Source: Abelmoschus esculentus (taxonomy: Eukaryota > Streptophyta > Magnoliopsida > Malvales > Malvaceae). Taken from it: 64,000 bases of DNA. Within the stretch, counting starts at the first letter, position 1. Each line of letters opens with the position of its first letter. The translations under genes and the position numbers were made by a program. Where the stretch lies: contig JAUCBN010000036.1 in the NCBI GenBank assembly GCA_035048815.1, positions 6,706,001 to 6,770,000 on the forward strand, in the 5' to 3' direction. The notes under the pieces were generated by a model. It saw only the letters and a program-made list of their open reading frames with translations, did not search any database and was not told the origin of the DNA. Below, piece after piece: positions 1-11,874 of the stretch.

Positions 1-276
1 GTGCACCTGGCCTGAAAAACGCATGAGGACAGTGGGTTGTATGTATGTTATAACATCTCTTTCGTTCTTTCAACTTCGCTTCAATAATCTGCATAACAAA
101 ACCAAGAAAATACCCTTCAAAGCATCATCTTTTAAAATAAAAGAGAAAATAAAATAAAAACCTAAACTAAATGCAAATGCACAGGAAATGCAAATAAATG
201 CAATGCAAATGAACTTGAAATCAAACAAAAACTTAAGTAAAAGGGTATAAAATATACGCTTTTTAGAGCGTTAACA
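1..276 (-). repeat. Element E 3' LTR, partial (cut by window start)
   Basis: This stretch matches the last part of the LTR at about 42540-42784, including the end GAGCGTTAACA. The first ~50 bases match less well than the rest. On the minus strand the LTR begins TGTTAACGC at 276 and continues out of the window. Confidence 0.8.
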
Positions 277-314
277 CCCCCCCAATTTTAAGATATTGCT
301 TGTCCTCAACCAAT
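277..314 (-). other. Element E polypurine tract and upstream hairpin
   Basis: On the minus strand a G-run (277-284) directly abuts the LTR start and would prime plus-strand synthesis. Just upstream, at 295-314, is the hairpin ATTGGTTGAGGACAAGCAAT. Its stem carries one mismatch compared with the perfect stem seen in A, B and C. The same hairpin-plus-tract arrangement recurs in elements A-D. Confidence 0.65.
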
Positions 315-471
315 GACATATAAAAATGTTATGACATCACTTTTAATTCTTGACAGCAGTTTAAGCAGAACTGCTATAGCAATCTACATGATATTGAGAA
401 TTCCTTGAACTTGAACTAACTAATACAAGTTACTCTCATGCTTAGTTTTTTTTAACTGCTTAGAAGGGTGT

Positions 472-1818
472 TGATGCGTGCTAAAAGATGCACAATTAAG
501 TGCAAGTGAACACTTTGTCAAGTAATAAAGTGATAAGCATTTATCGAATATCGTCTCCAAAGGGATTGGTATACTTAATATGCTTTCTTCAGTCCTCTTA
601 CTTCTATAAAAGAAAAGTAAAAACACAATTTAGTTTGATATTGATTTAACTAATAAACTATTCTAACTAAAGTAATAACAATTATGAGAGAGGGAGTAGG
701 ATCCAGTTGTATCGTATTGTGGATTCGATCGATCTTTTTTTTGTCTCAATGCAATTGTACTGCACTGCCTCGACAATACTACAGATACTGTCTCGATAGA
801 GACATTGTCTTCTGCCGCTGCAATCCCTTGCTCTTGGACAGATTTACCAAAATTCGGCAAAGTGTCCTTGTATGGCTCCGCTTATCCCTAAGTCGAAACG
901 TTGTTGAAGGTAAATCTTTGATGATACCTCGCGACGTTATTTAATTATAACCAACAACCAATCCCACACTTCTTTTAGTTGCTGAAACTCTTAACCTATC
1001 CCTAGGCCGAGTTAGTATCCTCCAATCAAGTTGAATACTGCACTTACTCCTTTTGTGAGTCTAACTCTCCCGAGTCTAGACAAATAGATTACTTACAAAC
1101 TTCCCTCTCGGGCTTGGATGTAAGAACAAAGAATGAAAAAGAGTAAGCAAACTTTGATATTTTATTATATTGAAATAAGAATCAAAATACAATCTCCTCT
1201 CACAAATACTTAACAACCTTCACCAACACCTTAAGAAAGCTTAGAACATGATGGGAATAATTATTCCTAAGACTCTCTCGAAGTATGTCTAGCTAATTCT
1301 CTTTAATTTTCGCCTCTCTTGGTATATCTCTAACCCCTAGGACGTTATGCCTTATAATGGCTTGGCCTAGGACAAACCTTTTCTAATTAGAGTACAACTT
1401 GGAGTAGGGAACAAGTTATATACATAGGGTAAATAATTCCAAGTTTGATCTTCTAGAAGGTTTCATCCCGCGTGGCCTTGTCCTTGGGCTTTTCTTGTGT
1501 TGTTCAGCTCCGATTCTTGGTCTTCTTGTTCAACAACGTTCTCCTCATTTTTCTCCTTCAGTTTCCAGCCATATTGCCTTTTTCTTCTTTGCTTCCTCGG
1601 TATCAGGTCCTGCCTTGGCCTCATTTTGCTGCCTCGACAGTACTTGTTCCTGCATAGAGAAATTGCAGTAAAGTATACCTTTTCTGCAAATATATTCTTT
1701 AATGGCATAATCCCTAAATTTATTACATTAAGCTCATGCATTGGTTCAAGTAGGTTTATATTTGATGATAAGGACCCATGAAAAGTGTAGAAAGTGATAG
1801 TGAGTTGAGCACTTATCA
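472..1818 (-). repeat. Element C 3' LTR (family 2)
   Basis: This is a 1347-bp LTR reading TGATAAGTGC on the minus strand at 1818 and ending with CACGCATCA at 472. It matches the C 5' LTR and the F LTR. A TATA-like ATTATAAGGC is read on the minus strand around 1350. Confidence 0.9.
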
Positions 1819-1855
1819 CACCCCAAACTCGAACTATTGCTTGTCCTCAAGCAAT
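1819..1855 (-). other. Element C polypurine tract and perfect hairpin
   Basis: On the minus strand GAGTTTGGGGTG (1819-1830) abuts the 3' LTR. The perfect 8-bp-stem hairpin ATTGCTTGAGGACAAGCAAT lies at 1836-1855. It is identical in elements A and B although their LTRs belong to another family. Confidence 0.7.
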
Positions 1856-2104
1856 GCAAACCATCAATTTGTCAAACTCTATTCTCTCTTGGTCTTATGC
1901 TTTCATCTATTCTCCCCACCATAACTATGTCTATTCCTTAGACTTAACCTTTCGGTTTCTCAAGGATATACCTAGAAGACAAATTATAAGGTTAGTGTGT
2001 GTGTGTGTTTTTGTGGACAAGTTTGAGTAAAGGCCTTCTTAGATAAACTCTAAGTTCAAGACAAGTAGACTTGGTTTTAGTGTACTCTTCTTATAACAAC
2101 AATT

Positions 2105-2254
2105 CTTTGAGCCAATTTCGGGTACCTCAAGTATTGTATTTTCTATTTCTTAACTCTTGATTTCTTTGCTATTATTTTATGCATACTAGAGCCAATTTCG
2201 GGCACCTCTAGCATGAAGAAGAGTCTTTTTTAGAGCCGGTCATAGATACCTCTA
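2105..2254 (-). other. Element C tandem triple hairpin, 3' untranslated region
   Basis: Three hairpins in minus-strand order are at about 2230-2254, 2182-2215 and 2105-2131. Each carries the core GAGGTGCCC..AATTGGCTC or a close variant. The first has the stem TTAGAG/CTCTAA where other elements have CTAGAG/CTCTAG, so both sides of the pair have changed together. See the matching arrays in A, B and D. Confidence 0.7.
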
Positions 2255-2383
2255 ATCACCTTTCCAAAATCTAAGTCTTTATCACCTAAGTTTATTAAAA
2301 GAGTTCCTATAAACAAACAAGTCCCAAAAGTGTTTTTAATATTTAACCCTATAGCAAGCTTCTAAGATTTTCTCCTTAAGTAT

Positions 2384-3729
2384 TGATGCGTCTAATAAAA
2401 GCGCAATTGAGTGCAAGTGTACACGTCCTCAAGTAATAAAGTGATAAGTATATCGTGTATCGTCTCCACAGGGATTGGTATACTTAATATGTTTTCCCTT
2501 GTTCCCTTTCTCCTAAAAATAAAGTAAAAACAAAAATGAGTTGATTTGTTTAACAAACTAAATAATTAAATAACAAAACATAAAATAAAAGGTTGAGAAC
2601 GATATAGATAAAGTGGGTAGGATCCAGCTGCATCAATCAGTGGATTCGATTGATCTTCTTTTTGTCCAATACAATCATACAATACTGCTTCGGCAGTACT
2701 GCAGATACAACCTCGACAACATTGGTGTTCTCTGTCGCGACAATCTCTTGCTCTTGGGCAGAGGCATCAAAGTTCATCAAAGTGTTCGTAGTTGACTCCG
2801 CTTATCTCTATGTCAGAGTGTTGTTGATGACTGGTCCTTGACGATACCTCTCGGCGTAAATCAACGATAACCATCAACCAATCCAACACTTCTTTTAGCT
2901 GTTGAAACTTTTAACCTATCTCTAGGCCGAGTTAGTGTCTACAACACCGTACTTATCCCTTTTGTGAATCTATACCTCTCGATACTAGATAAATATATTA
3001 CTTATAAACTTCTCTCTCGAGCTTAAATGCAAGAACAAGGAATGACAATAAAATAAGCAAACTTTGATATTATTATTGCATAAGAACAAAGAAACAAGAA
3101 TCAATCTCTTCTCACTAATATCTACAACCGTCACCTATCCCTAAGAAATTTAGAACATAATATCGTTTAAGTATAATTCTTAGGGATAAGGATTTCTCTA
3201 AAAATCGGCTCTCCAAACAATGTGGCCAGCTAGGGTATATATAGTCTTAACCTAGGGCAAACCTTTCCTAAATAGACTTTAACTTGGAGTAAGAAACAAG
3301 TCTTCTTCAAGGGATCTGATATTTCTAAGTTTGTCGTCTTTTAGAAGGGTTTTTCCGCTTGGTCTTTGACTTGGGCTTTTAGCGCGCTAGCCTGGTCCAA
3401 TTTGTGCGCTGCGTCTTCTAGAATGTTCTTTATATTTTTATCTTTCATTGCGTCTCCATTGTTGGTGTTGCCACACTGATTCTGCCGCGACCTTTTCTTT
3501 TGCCTCGGCCTCAACATTGCTTCACTGCCACTTCTTTCCTGGATATTCCTGTATGTACAAAATATATAATAATATCTGCATTCTCTATAAATATTAACTT
3601 TGTAAGCAACGATAATGGAATATCCAATACTTGAGCAAAGAGTCCATATTTCAGTTTAGGTTGGTGTATAATAGATGCATAAAGTACCATGAGAAGAGTA
3701 GTAAATAACTGCCTTTTAGGCACTCATAA
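2384..3729 (-). repeat. Element B 3' LTR (family 1)
   Basis: This LTR is 1346 bp against 1347 bp for its partner at 16503-17849. TATATATA at 3235-3242 is the likely core promoter box. The LTR edge at 3721-3729 reads CACTCATAA where the partner has CACTCATCA. Confidence 0.92.
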
Positions 3730-3769
3730 AATACCCCCAAACTCAAACTATTGCTTGTCCTCAAGCAAT
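3730..3769 (-). other. Element B polypurine tract and perfect hairpin
   Basis: On the minus strand GAGTTTGGGGGTATT (3730-3744) abuts the LTR. The hairpin ATTGCTTGAGGACAAGCAAT is at 3750-3769. B's 3' untranslated region is split shortly after by element A. Confidence 0.7.
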
Positions 3770-3922
3770 GCAAAATATCAAATTGCCGAACCTTACTCCC
3801 CTTTGGTCTTACTTTTCCATCTACTCTTTCCACCATGGTCATGTCTATCTTTCCGTTTTAGCCACTAGTTTACCCAAGGACTTTTACTAAGAAAAAATCT
3901 ATAACGCTAGGTGAGTGTGTGT

Positions 3923-5140
3923 TGATGAGTGCCTAAAAGGCAGTTATTTACTACCCTTCTCATGGTACTTTATGCATCTATTATACACCAACTTGAATTG
4001 AAATATGGACTTTTTGTGCAAGTATTGGATATTCCGTTATCATTACTTACAAAGTCAATATTTATAGAGAATGCATATATTATTACATATTCTATACATG
4101 TAGGAATATCCAGGGCAGAAGCGGCAATGAAGTAATGTTGAGGCCGAGGCAGAAGACAAGGCTGCGGCAGAATTCAGTGTGGCAGCACCAACAATGGAGG
4201 CGCAATGAAAGATAAAAATATAGAGAACATTCTGGAAGATGCAACGCACAAATTGGACCAGGCTAGCGCGCTAAAAGCCCAAGTCAAAGACCAAGCGGGA
4301 AAACCCTTCTAGAAGGCAACAAACTTAGAATTGTACCTAAACGACGATATGTTCTAAACGACGATATGTTCTAAATTTCTTAGGGATAGGTGAAGGTTGT
4401 AGATATTAGTGAAAGGAGATTGATTCTTGTTTCTTTGTTCTTATGCAATAATAATATCAAAGTTTGCTTATCCTATTGTCATTCTTTGTTCTTGCATTCA
4501 AGCTCGAGAGAGAAGTTTGTAAGTAATCTATTTATCTAGCATCAAGAGGTATAGATTCACGAAAGGGATAAGTAAGGTGTTGTAGACACTAACTCAGCCT
4601 AGAGATAGGTTAAGAGTTTCAACAACTAAAAGAAGTGTTGGATTGGTTGGTGGTTATCGTTGATTTACGCCGAGAGGTATCATCAAGGACCAGTCATCAA
4701 CAACACTCTGACTTAGAGATAAGCGGAGTCAACTACGGACACTTTGCTGAACTTTGATACCTCTGCCCAAGAGCAAGAGATTGTCGCGGCAGAGAACACC
4801 AATACTGCCGAGGCTATATCTACAGTATTGTCGAAACAGTGTTGTGTGATTGCATTGGACAAGAAGAAAATCAATTGAACCCACTAATTGATACAACTGG
4901 ATCCTACCTGCTTTCTCTATATCGTTCTCAACCTTTTACTTTATGTTTTGTTATTTAATTATTTAGTTAGTTAAACAAATCAACTCATCTGTGTTTTTAC
5001 TTTATTTTCAAGAGCAAGAGAACAAGGGGAGACATATTAAGTATACCAATCCCTGTGGAGACGATACACGATATACTTATCACTTTATTACTTGGCGACG
5101 TGTACACTTGCATTCAATTGCGCTTTTATTACATGCATCA
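3923..5140 (+). repeat. Element A 5' LTR with promoter-region deletion
   Basis: At 1218 bp it is about 130 bp shorter than the partner LTR. A segment of roughly 150 bp, equivalent to about 10219-10374 of the 3' LTR and including its TATA box, is missing near 4330. A 17-bp unit, CTAAACGACGATATGTT, is duplicated next to the gap. LTRs are identical at insertion, so the change came later. Confidence 0.9.
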
Positions 5141-5146
5141 AGTTTT

Positions 5147-5165
5147 TGGCGCCGTCGCCGGGGAT
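5147..5165 (+). other. Primer binding site, tRNA-Asp type (element A)
   Basis: TGGCGCCGTCGCCGGGGAT starts six bases after the LTR. It is complementary to the 3' end of plant tRNA-Asp with one change (the usual form is TGGCGCCGTTGCCGGGGAT). Confidence 0.85.
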
Positions 5166-5284
5166 TGGCAACTAAATTTTGTTTTTCTTTATTTTCTTGC
5201 TCTTTAACTATTCTTTATCTAACTCTAATTATAATTACTTATTTATTTTATTTATTTTATTATTAACTTTGATTTATTTGGTTT

Positions 5285-7785
5285 ATGACCAGGGTAAACC
5301 CGAGTGATCCATTATACGAGTTGGATCCTGAGATTGAACGCACAAGACACCATCTGAGATGCAATCTTTTCCATGTCATGGATGATCCACCAAGAGAACA
5401 AATTCCACCTGTTGATCATAATGTACTGCCACCAGCAATGCCGCAGCAGCCACTGCCGTAACCATTGCCGAGGCAACCCACTGTTAGAGACTATCTGGTG
5501 GAAGATCTAAACGGACTCAACCCTGACGTAGTCACCCCAGAGATCGAAGCAACTAACTTTGAGCTCAAACTAGTGATTTTCAACATGTTGAACACAATTG
5601 GACAGTTTAGTGGGTCTGCTACTGAAGATGCAAGGCAGCATCTTAAATCTTTCATGGAAGTGTGCAACTCTTTCAAGATTCAAGGAGTCCATGAAGATAT
5701 TTTGCAATTAAAATTATTCCCCTATTCACTGAGGGATAGGGCGAAAACCTGGTTAAATGGTATCTCAGCAGGATCCATAGGATCTTGGGAGGAACTCTAC
5801 CGAGAATTCATTACGAGGTTTAATCCGATAAATCACTATGAACGCATCCGTAATGAAATCACATCATTCCGACAAGATGAAGATGAATCGATGTATGAGG
5901 CATGGGAACGTTATAGAAAATTGTTAAACAAATGTCCACTACATGGTTTTCCCTTATGGACGCAAGTCTCCATGTTTTATAATGCTACCAATGCCTCCAC
6001 ACGGATGATGCTAGATGCTTCCGCAAATGGGACCTTTTGGACAGAGCACCCGCGGAGGTAATTGAGATTTTGAACAAACTCGCAAGGAACGATTTCCAAT
6101 TTCCCACATCAAGGCAAGGAGTAATGAGACGTCATGCCACAGCCTATGAATTAGATATATCCAGTTCGGTGGCAGCACAATTGGCTTCTCTGACCAAGAT
6201 GGTTCAGAATATGCAAGCCCAGAGGAACATACATGAGGTTAAGGCAGTTAACCCATAGGATTACATGTAAGATGAGGAGACTAGCCTATATGTTGGAAAC
6301 TATAACAGAAATAATCCAATGATGTCCAACAATTACAACCCATCCTGGAAAAGGCATCCAAACTTTTCATGGAGTAACCCTAACAATGCCTTAAATCCAA
6401 TTAATCAAGCCACTGGATTCCAGCATCAAAATCAGAACCTGTCGTAGCAGAACACTCAGCAACCCATGCTACAACAACAGGTACAACAACAATAGTCTCT
6501 GAATGCATTGGTAGATTCTCTCACAGCTTTTATGTCAAATACTAATGCTTACATGACCGGGAATAGCTGTTTCATGAAGCGTACTGATGACTTCATGAAA
6601 TGAATAAAGATGAGATTGTAAACCACCAGGGGGTTTACCTAGCAATACTGAAGTTGCTAAGGTGTTAGGCTACGAGTAATGCAAGGTAATCACAACACGA
6701 AGTGGCCTACAATTAAAAGATAAAGAAGAGATCTCTACCGATAGAGTCAAACCAAAAAAGAAACATCATGAGGACTCAGAAGCTGAGCAGGATCTTGCCG
6801 AAAGCACTACCCCGACAGTAGAACCAGTAGTATCAGAACCATCTGCCGAGACAGCTGCAGATAAAATCACCCCAGGTATTAAACTCAATATCCAAGGAAA
6901 CTTGGAGGATATCAGACCACCACCTCATTTCCCACAGAGGCTAAAGAAGCACAAACAAGACCACCAATTTCAGAAATTCCTAGACATCTTGAAGCAGGTC
7001 CATATCAACTTGCCACTAGTTGAGGCTATTGAACAAATGTCCAACTATGCCATGTTTTTAAAGGACATAGTATCCAAACGATGAAGGCTAGGGGAATTTG
7101 AAATGGTGGCAGCCACTGAAGGTTGCATGGCCATTTTGCATAATCGCATGCTAACCAAACTAAAGGATCCTAGATGCTTCAAAATCCCTTGTGCGATTGG
7201 GGATAGTTATAAAGGAAAGGCCCTATGCGACTTGGGAGAAAGCATCAACCTTATACCCAAATCAGTTTTTCAAAAACTTGGAATAGGACGGGCAAAACCA
7301 ATAACAGTAATGCTCCAACTTGCGGATCGGTCCTATGTGCATCCTGAAGGCAAAATTGAGGACATTCTGGTAAAGTTTGACAAGTTTATATTTCCTGCCG
7401 ACTTTCTTGTCCTTGACTGTGAGGCTGACGATAATGCACCGATCATATTGGGAAAACCTTTCCTTGTTACTGGACGCACCATCATTAATATGGAAAATGG
7501 CGAGCTCACAATACGAATAAATGATCAACAAGTCAAGTTGAACGCCTTCCACAATCTTACAAATTCAGAAGCTCCAGTAGAATGTAAGGCTCTCCATACA
7601 CCGAATCAGGGTAATAAAACATCCTGCCTGGGTAGCACGCTTGGTAACTGTTCAGAAAACGAATAAAACCCAAAGGAGAAACCGAATGCACTGAAGGGAC
7701 TGGCCAACTCATGAAGAAAGATATGGGCCAGAAAGAGATAATGAAAGAGGGAGATGCATTTACATGCACTCCACAAATAACATAA
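5285..7785 (+). pseudogene. gag-protease pseudogene, element A
   Basis: This is a decayed fused capsid (gag) and aspartic protease gene. The start at 5285 gives MTRVNPSDPLYELDPEIER, a start shared by the sister copies. Breaks seen include an in-frame TAA at 5459 (CAA in D), a 1-nt deletion near 6031, TAG at 6256, TAA near 6268 and many stops between 6440 and 6870. The gag core is readable at 5465-6061 and 6037-6258. The protease is readable at 7103-7666 with active-site residues CDLGES, where relatives have CDLGAS; the usual retroviral form is DTG or DSG. A frameshift near 7650 separates the tail, which ends at 7785 with TCTPQIT. The gag zinc knuckle is absent. The family is recognised from the protease and gag motifs. 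Confidence 0.88.
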
Positions 7786-8974
7786 TCTCTTCCCTTCCAT
7801 TTTAGTTATTATATTAGAATTATTTTATATATTATTATTTTCCGTATTTTATGTTGTTATGTCTTATTTTCAGTATTTCCTATTTTTTTTGTTTTGTTTA
7901 GAATAAATAAAGCAACGAATGTAGAAATATTATGCCACAGCAGGAAGTCTGCTGCCGTGGTAGTGCACTATGTCAGAACCGCAAAACTCCTAACGGGCAG
8001 AAACAGTGTAACGGCTCTCTGCCAAGAAATCCATCGCGGCAGTAACTGTGCAAAAAGGATTCCAGCACACCATTGAAGAAAACTATGGCATCGGCCCATT
8101 CTTGTTTGACAAGATCGAAGACCAAGATTGGGAAAAATTTTATCTCCAACCTCCTATAGCAAATGCCACAATTGTAAGAGAATTCTATGCGCATTGTCCG
8201 AATAGGGACACGTTGTTCATCTACTGCCGGGGCAAGCCAGTAAAGCTTGATGCTGAGGCAATCAACAATTACTACGACCTTATCCTCATACGCGATGAAC
8301 ATGATGAATTTGTAGCCAATACCGAGGATTACACGGCAATCAAGGATGAACTTTGCTACGACAATACTCCATGGGAAACCGGTGCCCATAGGGATTATGT
8401 AACAAGGCTCAGCCTTAAACCAGAAGCCAAGCTTTGGTGCACATTTTTCAAACGACGCCTCATGCCCACCTCCCACAATAGCAAAGTTGATAGAAGAAGA
8501 TTGATGCTCATTCATTCAATCATCAACAAAAGGACCATCAATGTTGGAGAGATCATTCTTCAAGAAATTTATGATTGCGGTAAGAAAAAACGAGATCCAT
8601 TATATTTCCCTAGTTTAATCTTTGCCCTATGCGCCGCTGTAGGTGTCCCTATAGAAGAAACCGATGAATACACAATACAAAGGCAAGGCTGGACAAGAGA
8701 ATTCTGCCACAGAGTGATGCAGATCACCCAAGCAGACCCAGTGCAAGAAACACCTCAACAATTCACTGCCGACTTACTGCTGGAGGGCAGTATACGACAG
8801 AAGCACGTGACAATGCCCAAGAAACTGCCACAGTAGATCCATATCAGGAGATTTTGCAGAGGATGTCAGACATGGACCTGCGCCAGCAAAGATACATGGA
8901 ATATCAGAGAGATTTCAACAACACTCTTGCCAACATGCTGATCCAGAATTTTTTTGAATGCTGTATATTTTGAG
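7786..8974 (+). pseudogene. ORF2 pseudogene with 5' leader remnant, element A
   Basis: The reading frame at 8048-8836 carries the ORF2 domain with recognisable segments such as NATIVREFYAHCPNRDT, LMPTSHNSKVDRRRLMLIHS and GWTREFCHRVMQIT. Compared with B and C, the first ~35 codons and the TATA-containing leader are deleted near 8050. A frameshift near 8790 moves the tail (DPYQEILQRMSDMDLRQQRY) to another frame. The Gln/Pro-rich C-terminus is deleted near 8950. The bases at 7786-8047 are the shortened intergenic region and have no other gene. The domain resembles proteins that databases label 'putative plant transposon protein'. The function is unknown. Confidence 0.75.
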
Positions 8975-9012
8975 CATTGAGAACAATGCTCGGTTTAAGT
9001 TTGGGGAGATTG
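8972..9012 (+). other. Upstream hairpin plus polypurine-like module (element A)
   Basis: GAGCATTGAGAACAATGCTC (8972-8991) forms an 8-bp stem. It is followed at once by GGTTTAAGTTTGGGGAGA, which resembles the true polypurine tract 0.8 kb downstream. Similar modules stand at the same place in B, C, D and E. Confidence 0.6.
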
Positions 9013-9366
9013 TAGGTGCAGAAGCACTGCCGAGGCTACCCACTGCCGTGGCATTACCATGAAAAGGGAGTAAAAAATTTTTTTCTGAATTTTTTTTACA
9101 ATATTCTTTTTTCTTGAATTTTTGTTTGTAATCTTATACTGCCCTACATCAGCTTTGCTTTAGTTTACTCCTTTAAGGCTATAGAAATCTTTCTCCTAAC
9201 CATGGCCAAGTTCTGCTTTGAAGGGATAACTATAGGATACTCATGTAATAAAACTTAGAAGCTTGCTTTAGGGTTAGAAAGAAAATAAACACTTTTTGGA
9301 CTTGTTTGATTTAGGAATTCTTTTAATAAACTTAGGTGATAAACACTTAGAACCTTTTGGAAAAAT

Positions 9367-9525
9367 AACTAGAGGTGCCTATCACTACTCTAGTTTTGCT
9401 CTCCTTCATGCTAGAGGTGCCCGAAACTGGCTCTGGTATGCTAAATAAGTGGTTAATAAGAAAAAAATAAACAAAAGAAGAAAATAGGAAATGCATATCT
9501 TGAGGTGCCCGAAATTGGCTCAAGA
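9367..9525 (+). other. Tandem triple hairpin, 3' untranslated region (element A)
   Basis: The hairpins are at 9367-9395, 9407-9440 and 9498-9525. The second has the stem CATGCTAGAG/CTCTGGTATG and the third TCTTGAG/CTCAAGA, around the shared core GAGGTGCCCGAAA.TGGCTC. The first has lost three bases of its core. Confidence 0.7.
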
Positions 9526-9773
9526 CTTGTTGTTTTAAGGAGATAACTTTAGTTCAAGATTCTACTTCTCTTGAACTTAGAGTTTATCCAAGAAAGCCTT
9601 GAATCAGCCTTGTCCATAAAACGCACACACTCACCTAGCCTTATAGCTTGTTTCTTAGTAAAATTCCTTGGGTAAACTAGTGGCTAAAACGGAAAGAGAC
9701 ATGACCATGGTGGGGAGAATAGATGGAAAAGTAAGACCAAAGGGGAGTAAGGTTCGACAATTTGATGTTTTGC

Positions 9774-9813
9774 ATTGCTTGAGGACAAGCAATAGTTTGA
9801 GTTTGGGGGTATT
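9774..9813 (+). other. Element A polypurine tract and perfect hairpin
   Basis: ATTGCTTGAGGACAAGCAAT (9774-9793) is followed by GAGTTTGGGGGTATT, which abuts the 3' LTR. This is the expected plus-strand primer. Confidence 0.75.
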
Positions 9814-11160
9814 TTATGAGTGCCTAAAAGGCAGTTATTTACTACCCTTCTCATGGTACTTTATGCATCTATTATACACCAACCTAAACTGAAATATGGA
9901 CTCTTTGTGCAAGTATTGGATATTCCATTATCGTTACTTACAAAGTCAATATTTATAGAGAATGCAGATATTATTACATATTTTGTACATACAGGAATAT
10001 CCAGGGCAGAAGCGGAGTTGAAGCAATGTTAAAGCCGAGGCAGAAGAAAAGGTCGCGGCAGAAACCAGTGTGGCAGCACCAACAATGGAGGCGCAATGAA
10101 AGATAAAAATATAGAGAACATTCTGGAAGATGCAGCGCACAAATTGGACCAGGCTAGCGCGCTAAAAGCCCAAGTCAAAGACCAAGCGGGAAAACCCTTC
10201 TAGAAGACGACAAACTTGGAAATATCAGATCTCTTGAAGAAGACTTGTTCCTTACTCCAAGTTGAAGTCTATTTAGGAAAGGTTTGCCCTAGGTTAAGAC
10301 TATATATGCCCTAGCCGGCCACATTGTTCAGGAGAGCCGATTTTAGAGAAACCTTTCTGCCTAAGAATTGTACCTAAACGACGATATGTTCTAAATTTCT
10401 TAGGGATAGGTGAAGGTTGTAGATATTAGTGAGAGGAGATTGATTCTTGTTTCTTTGTTCTTATGCAATAATAATATCAAAGTTTGCTTATCCTATTGTC
10501 ATTCTTTGTTCTTGCATTCAAGCTCGAGAGAGAAGTTTGTAAGTAATCTATTTATCTAGCATCGAGAGGTGTAGATTCACGAAAGGGATAAGTACGGTAT
10601 TGTAGACATTAACTCAGCCTAGAGATAGGTTAAGAGTTTCAACAGCTAAAAGAAGTGTTGGATTGGTTGGTGGTTATCGTTGATTTACGCCAAGAGGTAT
10701 CGTCAAGGACCAGTCATCAACAGCACTCTAACTTAGAGATAAGCGGAGTAAACTATGGACACTTTGCTGAACTTTGATACCTCTATCCAAGAGTAAGAGA
10801 TTGCCGCGATAGAGAACACCAATACTGTCGAGGCTGTATCTACAGTACTGTCGAAGCAATATTGTGTGATTGCATTGGACAAGAAGAAGATCAATCGAAT
10901 TCATTGATTGACGCAGCTGGATCCTACCCACTTTCTTTATATTGTTCTCAACTTTTTATTTTATGTTTTTTTAATTAATTATTTAGTTAGTTAAACAAAT
11001 CAACTCATCTGTGTTTTTACTTTATTTTCAAGAGAAACAGAACAAGGGGAGACATATTAAGTATACCAATCCCTGTGGAGACGATACACGATATACTTAT
11101 CATTTTATTACTTGGCGACGTGTACACTTGCACTCAATTGCGCTTTTATTACACGCATCA
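9814..11160 (+). repeat. Element A 3' LTR (family 1, complete)
   Basis: This LTR is 1347 bp with TATATATG near 10311 and ends in ACACGCATCA. The start reads TTATGAGTG where other copies have TGATGAGTG. Small ORFs inside the LTR are shared by copies only because the DNA is. Confidence 0.92.
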
Positions 11161-11262
11161 TGTGCGTTTTATGGACAAGTTTGATTCAAGGCTTTCTTAG
11201 ATAAACTCTAAGTTCAAGACAAATAGAATTTTGGACTAAAACTGTCTCCTTAAAACAACAAG

Positions 11263-11421
11263 TCTTGAGCCAATTTTGGGCACCTCAAGATATGTGTTTT
11301 CTATTTTCTTTTTTTTCTTATTTTTTCTTATTAACCACTTATTTAGCATACTAGAATCAGTTTTGGGCACCTCTAGCACGAAGGAGAGCAAAACTAGAGC
11401 CAGTGATAGACACCTCTAGTT
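11263..11421 (-). other. Tandem triple hairpin (element B)
   Basis: On the minus strand the hairpins are at about 11392-11421, 11347-11380 and 11263-11290. They keep the stems AACTAGAG, CTAGAG and TCTTGAG with their complements and the GAGGTGCC...TTGG core. Confidence 0.7.
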
Positions 11422-11769
11422 ATTTTTCCAAAGGTTCTAAGTCTTTATCACCTAAGTTTATTAAAAGAACTCCTAAATCAAACAAGTCCAAAAAGTGTTT
11501 ATTTTTTTCTAACCCTAAAGCAAGCTTCTAAGTTTTATTCCATGAGCATCCTATGGTTATCCCTTCAAAACAGAACTTGGCCATGATAAGGAGAAAGATT
11601 TCTATAGCCTTAAAGGAGTAAACTAAAGCAAAGCTGATGTAGGGCAGGACAAGATCACAAACAGAAATTCAATAAAAGAGAATATTGTAAGAAAAAAATC
11701 AGAAAAAAAAATTACTCCCTTTTCATGGTAATGTCGTGGTAGTGGGTAGCCTCGGCAGTGCTTCTGCAC

Positions 11770-11814
11770 CTAAAATCTCCCTCAAACTCAAACCGAGCAT
11801 TATCCTCAATGCTC
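11770..11814 (-). other. Upstream hairpin plus polypurine-like module (element B)
   Basis: On the minus strand GAGCATTGAGGATAATGCTC (11795-11814) is followed by GGTTTGAGTTTGAGGGAGAT. This is the counterpart of the modules in A, C, D and E. Confidence 0.6.
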
Positions 11815-11874
11815 AAAATATAAGGCAAACAACAATTAAAATATGGAAATAGACAAAAGTAGTAACGGAAATAT

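Larger units (their letters stand above)
3923..11160 (+). mobile_element. Element A: youngest nested Athila-like non-autonomous element, LTR family 1
   Basis: The LTRs are at 3923-5140 and 9814-11160. The flanks TGTGT (3918-3922) and TGTGC (11161-11165) form a target duplication with one C-to-T change. The split host sequence is B's 3' untranslated region, in reverse orientation. The interior carries a primer site, gag-protease, a shortened ORF2 and a hairpin-rich 3' region, with no pol. It is decayed by point stops, by a deletion in the 5' LTR and by deletions at both ends of ORF2. Confidence 0.93.

Noticed and set aside
3511..4135. Repeated 63-70-residue reading frames inside family-1 LTRs (also at 9820-10032 and 17631-17843)
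   Set aside because: They recur because the LTR DNA is copied. They are open on both strands in places, lack domains and are broken in element D.
5147..5165. tRNA-like sequence after the LTRs
   Set aside because: Only the complement of the tRNA-Asp 3' end is present. No cloverleaf can be drawn, so these are primer sites and not tRNA genes.
7262..7552. Open frames antisense to the protease (also 14130-14360 and 22027-22353)
   Set aside because: They are shadows of the conserved protease coding strand and have no independent start or homology.
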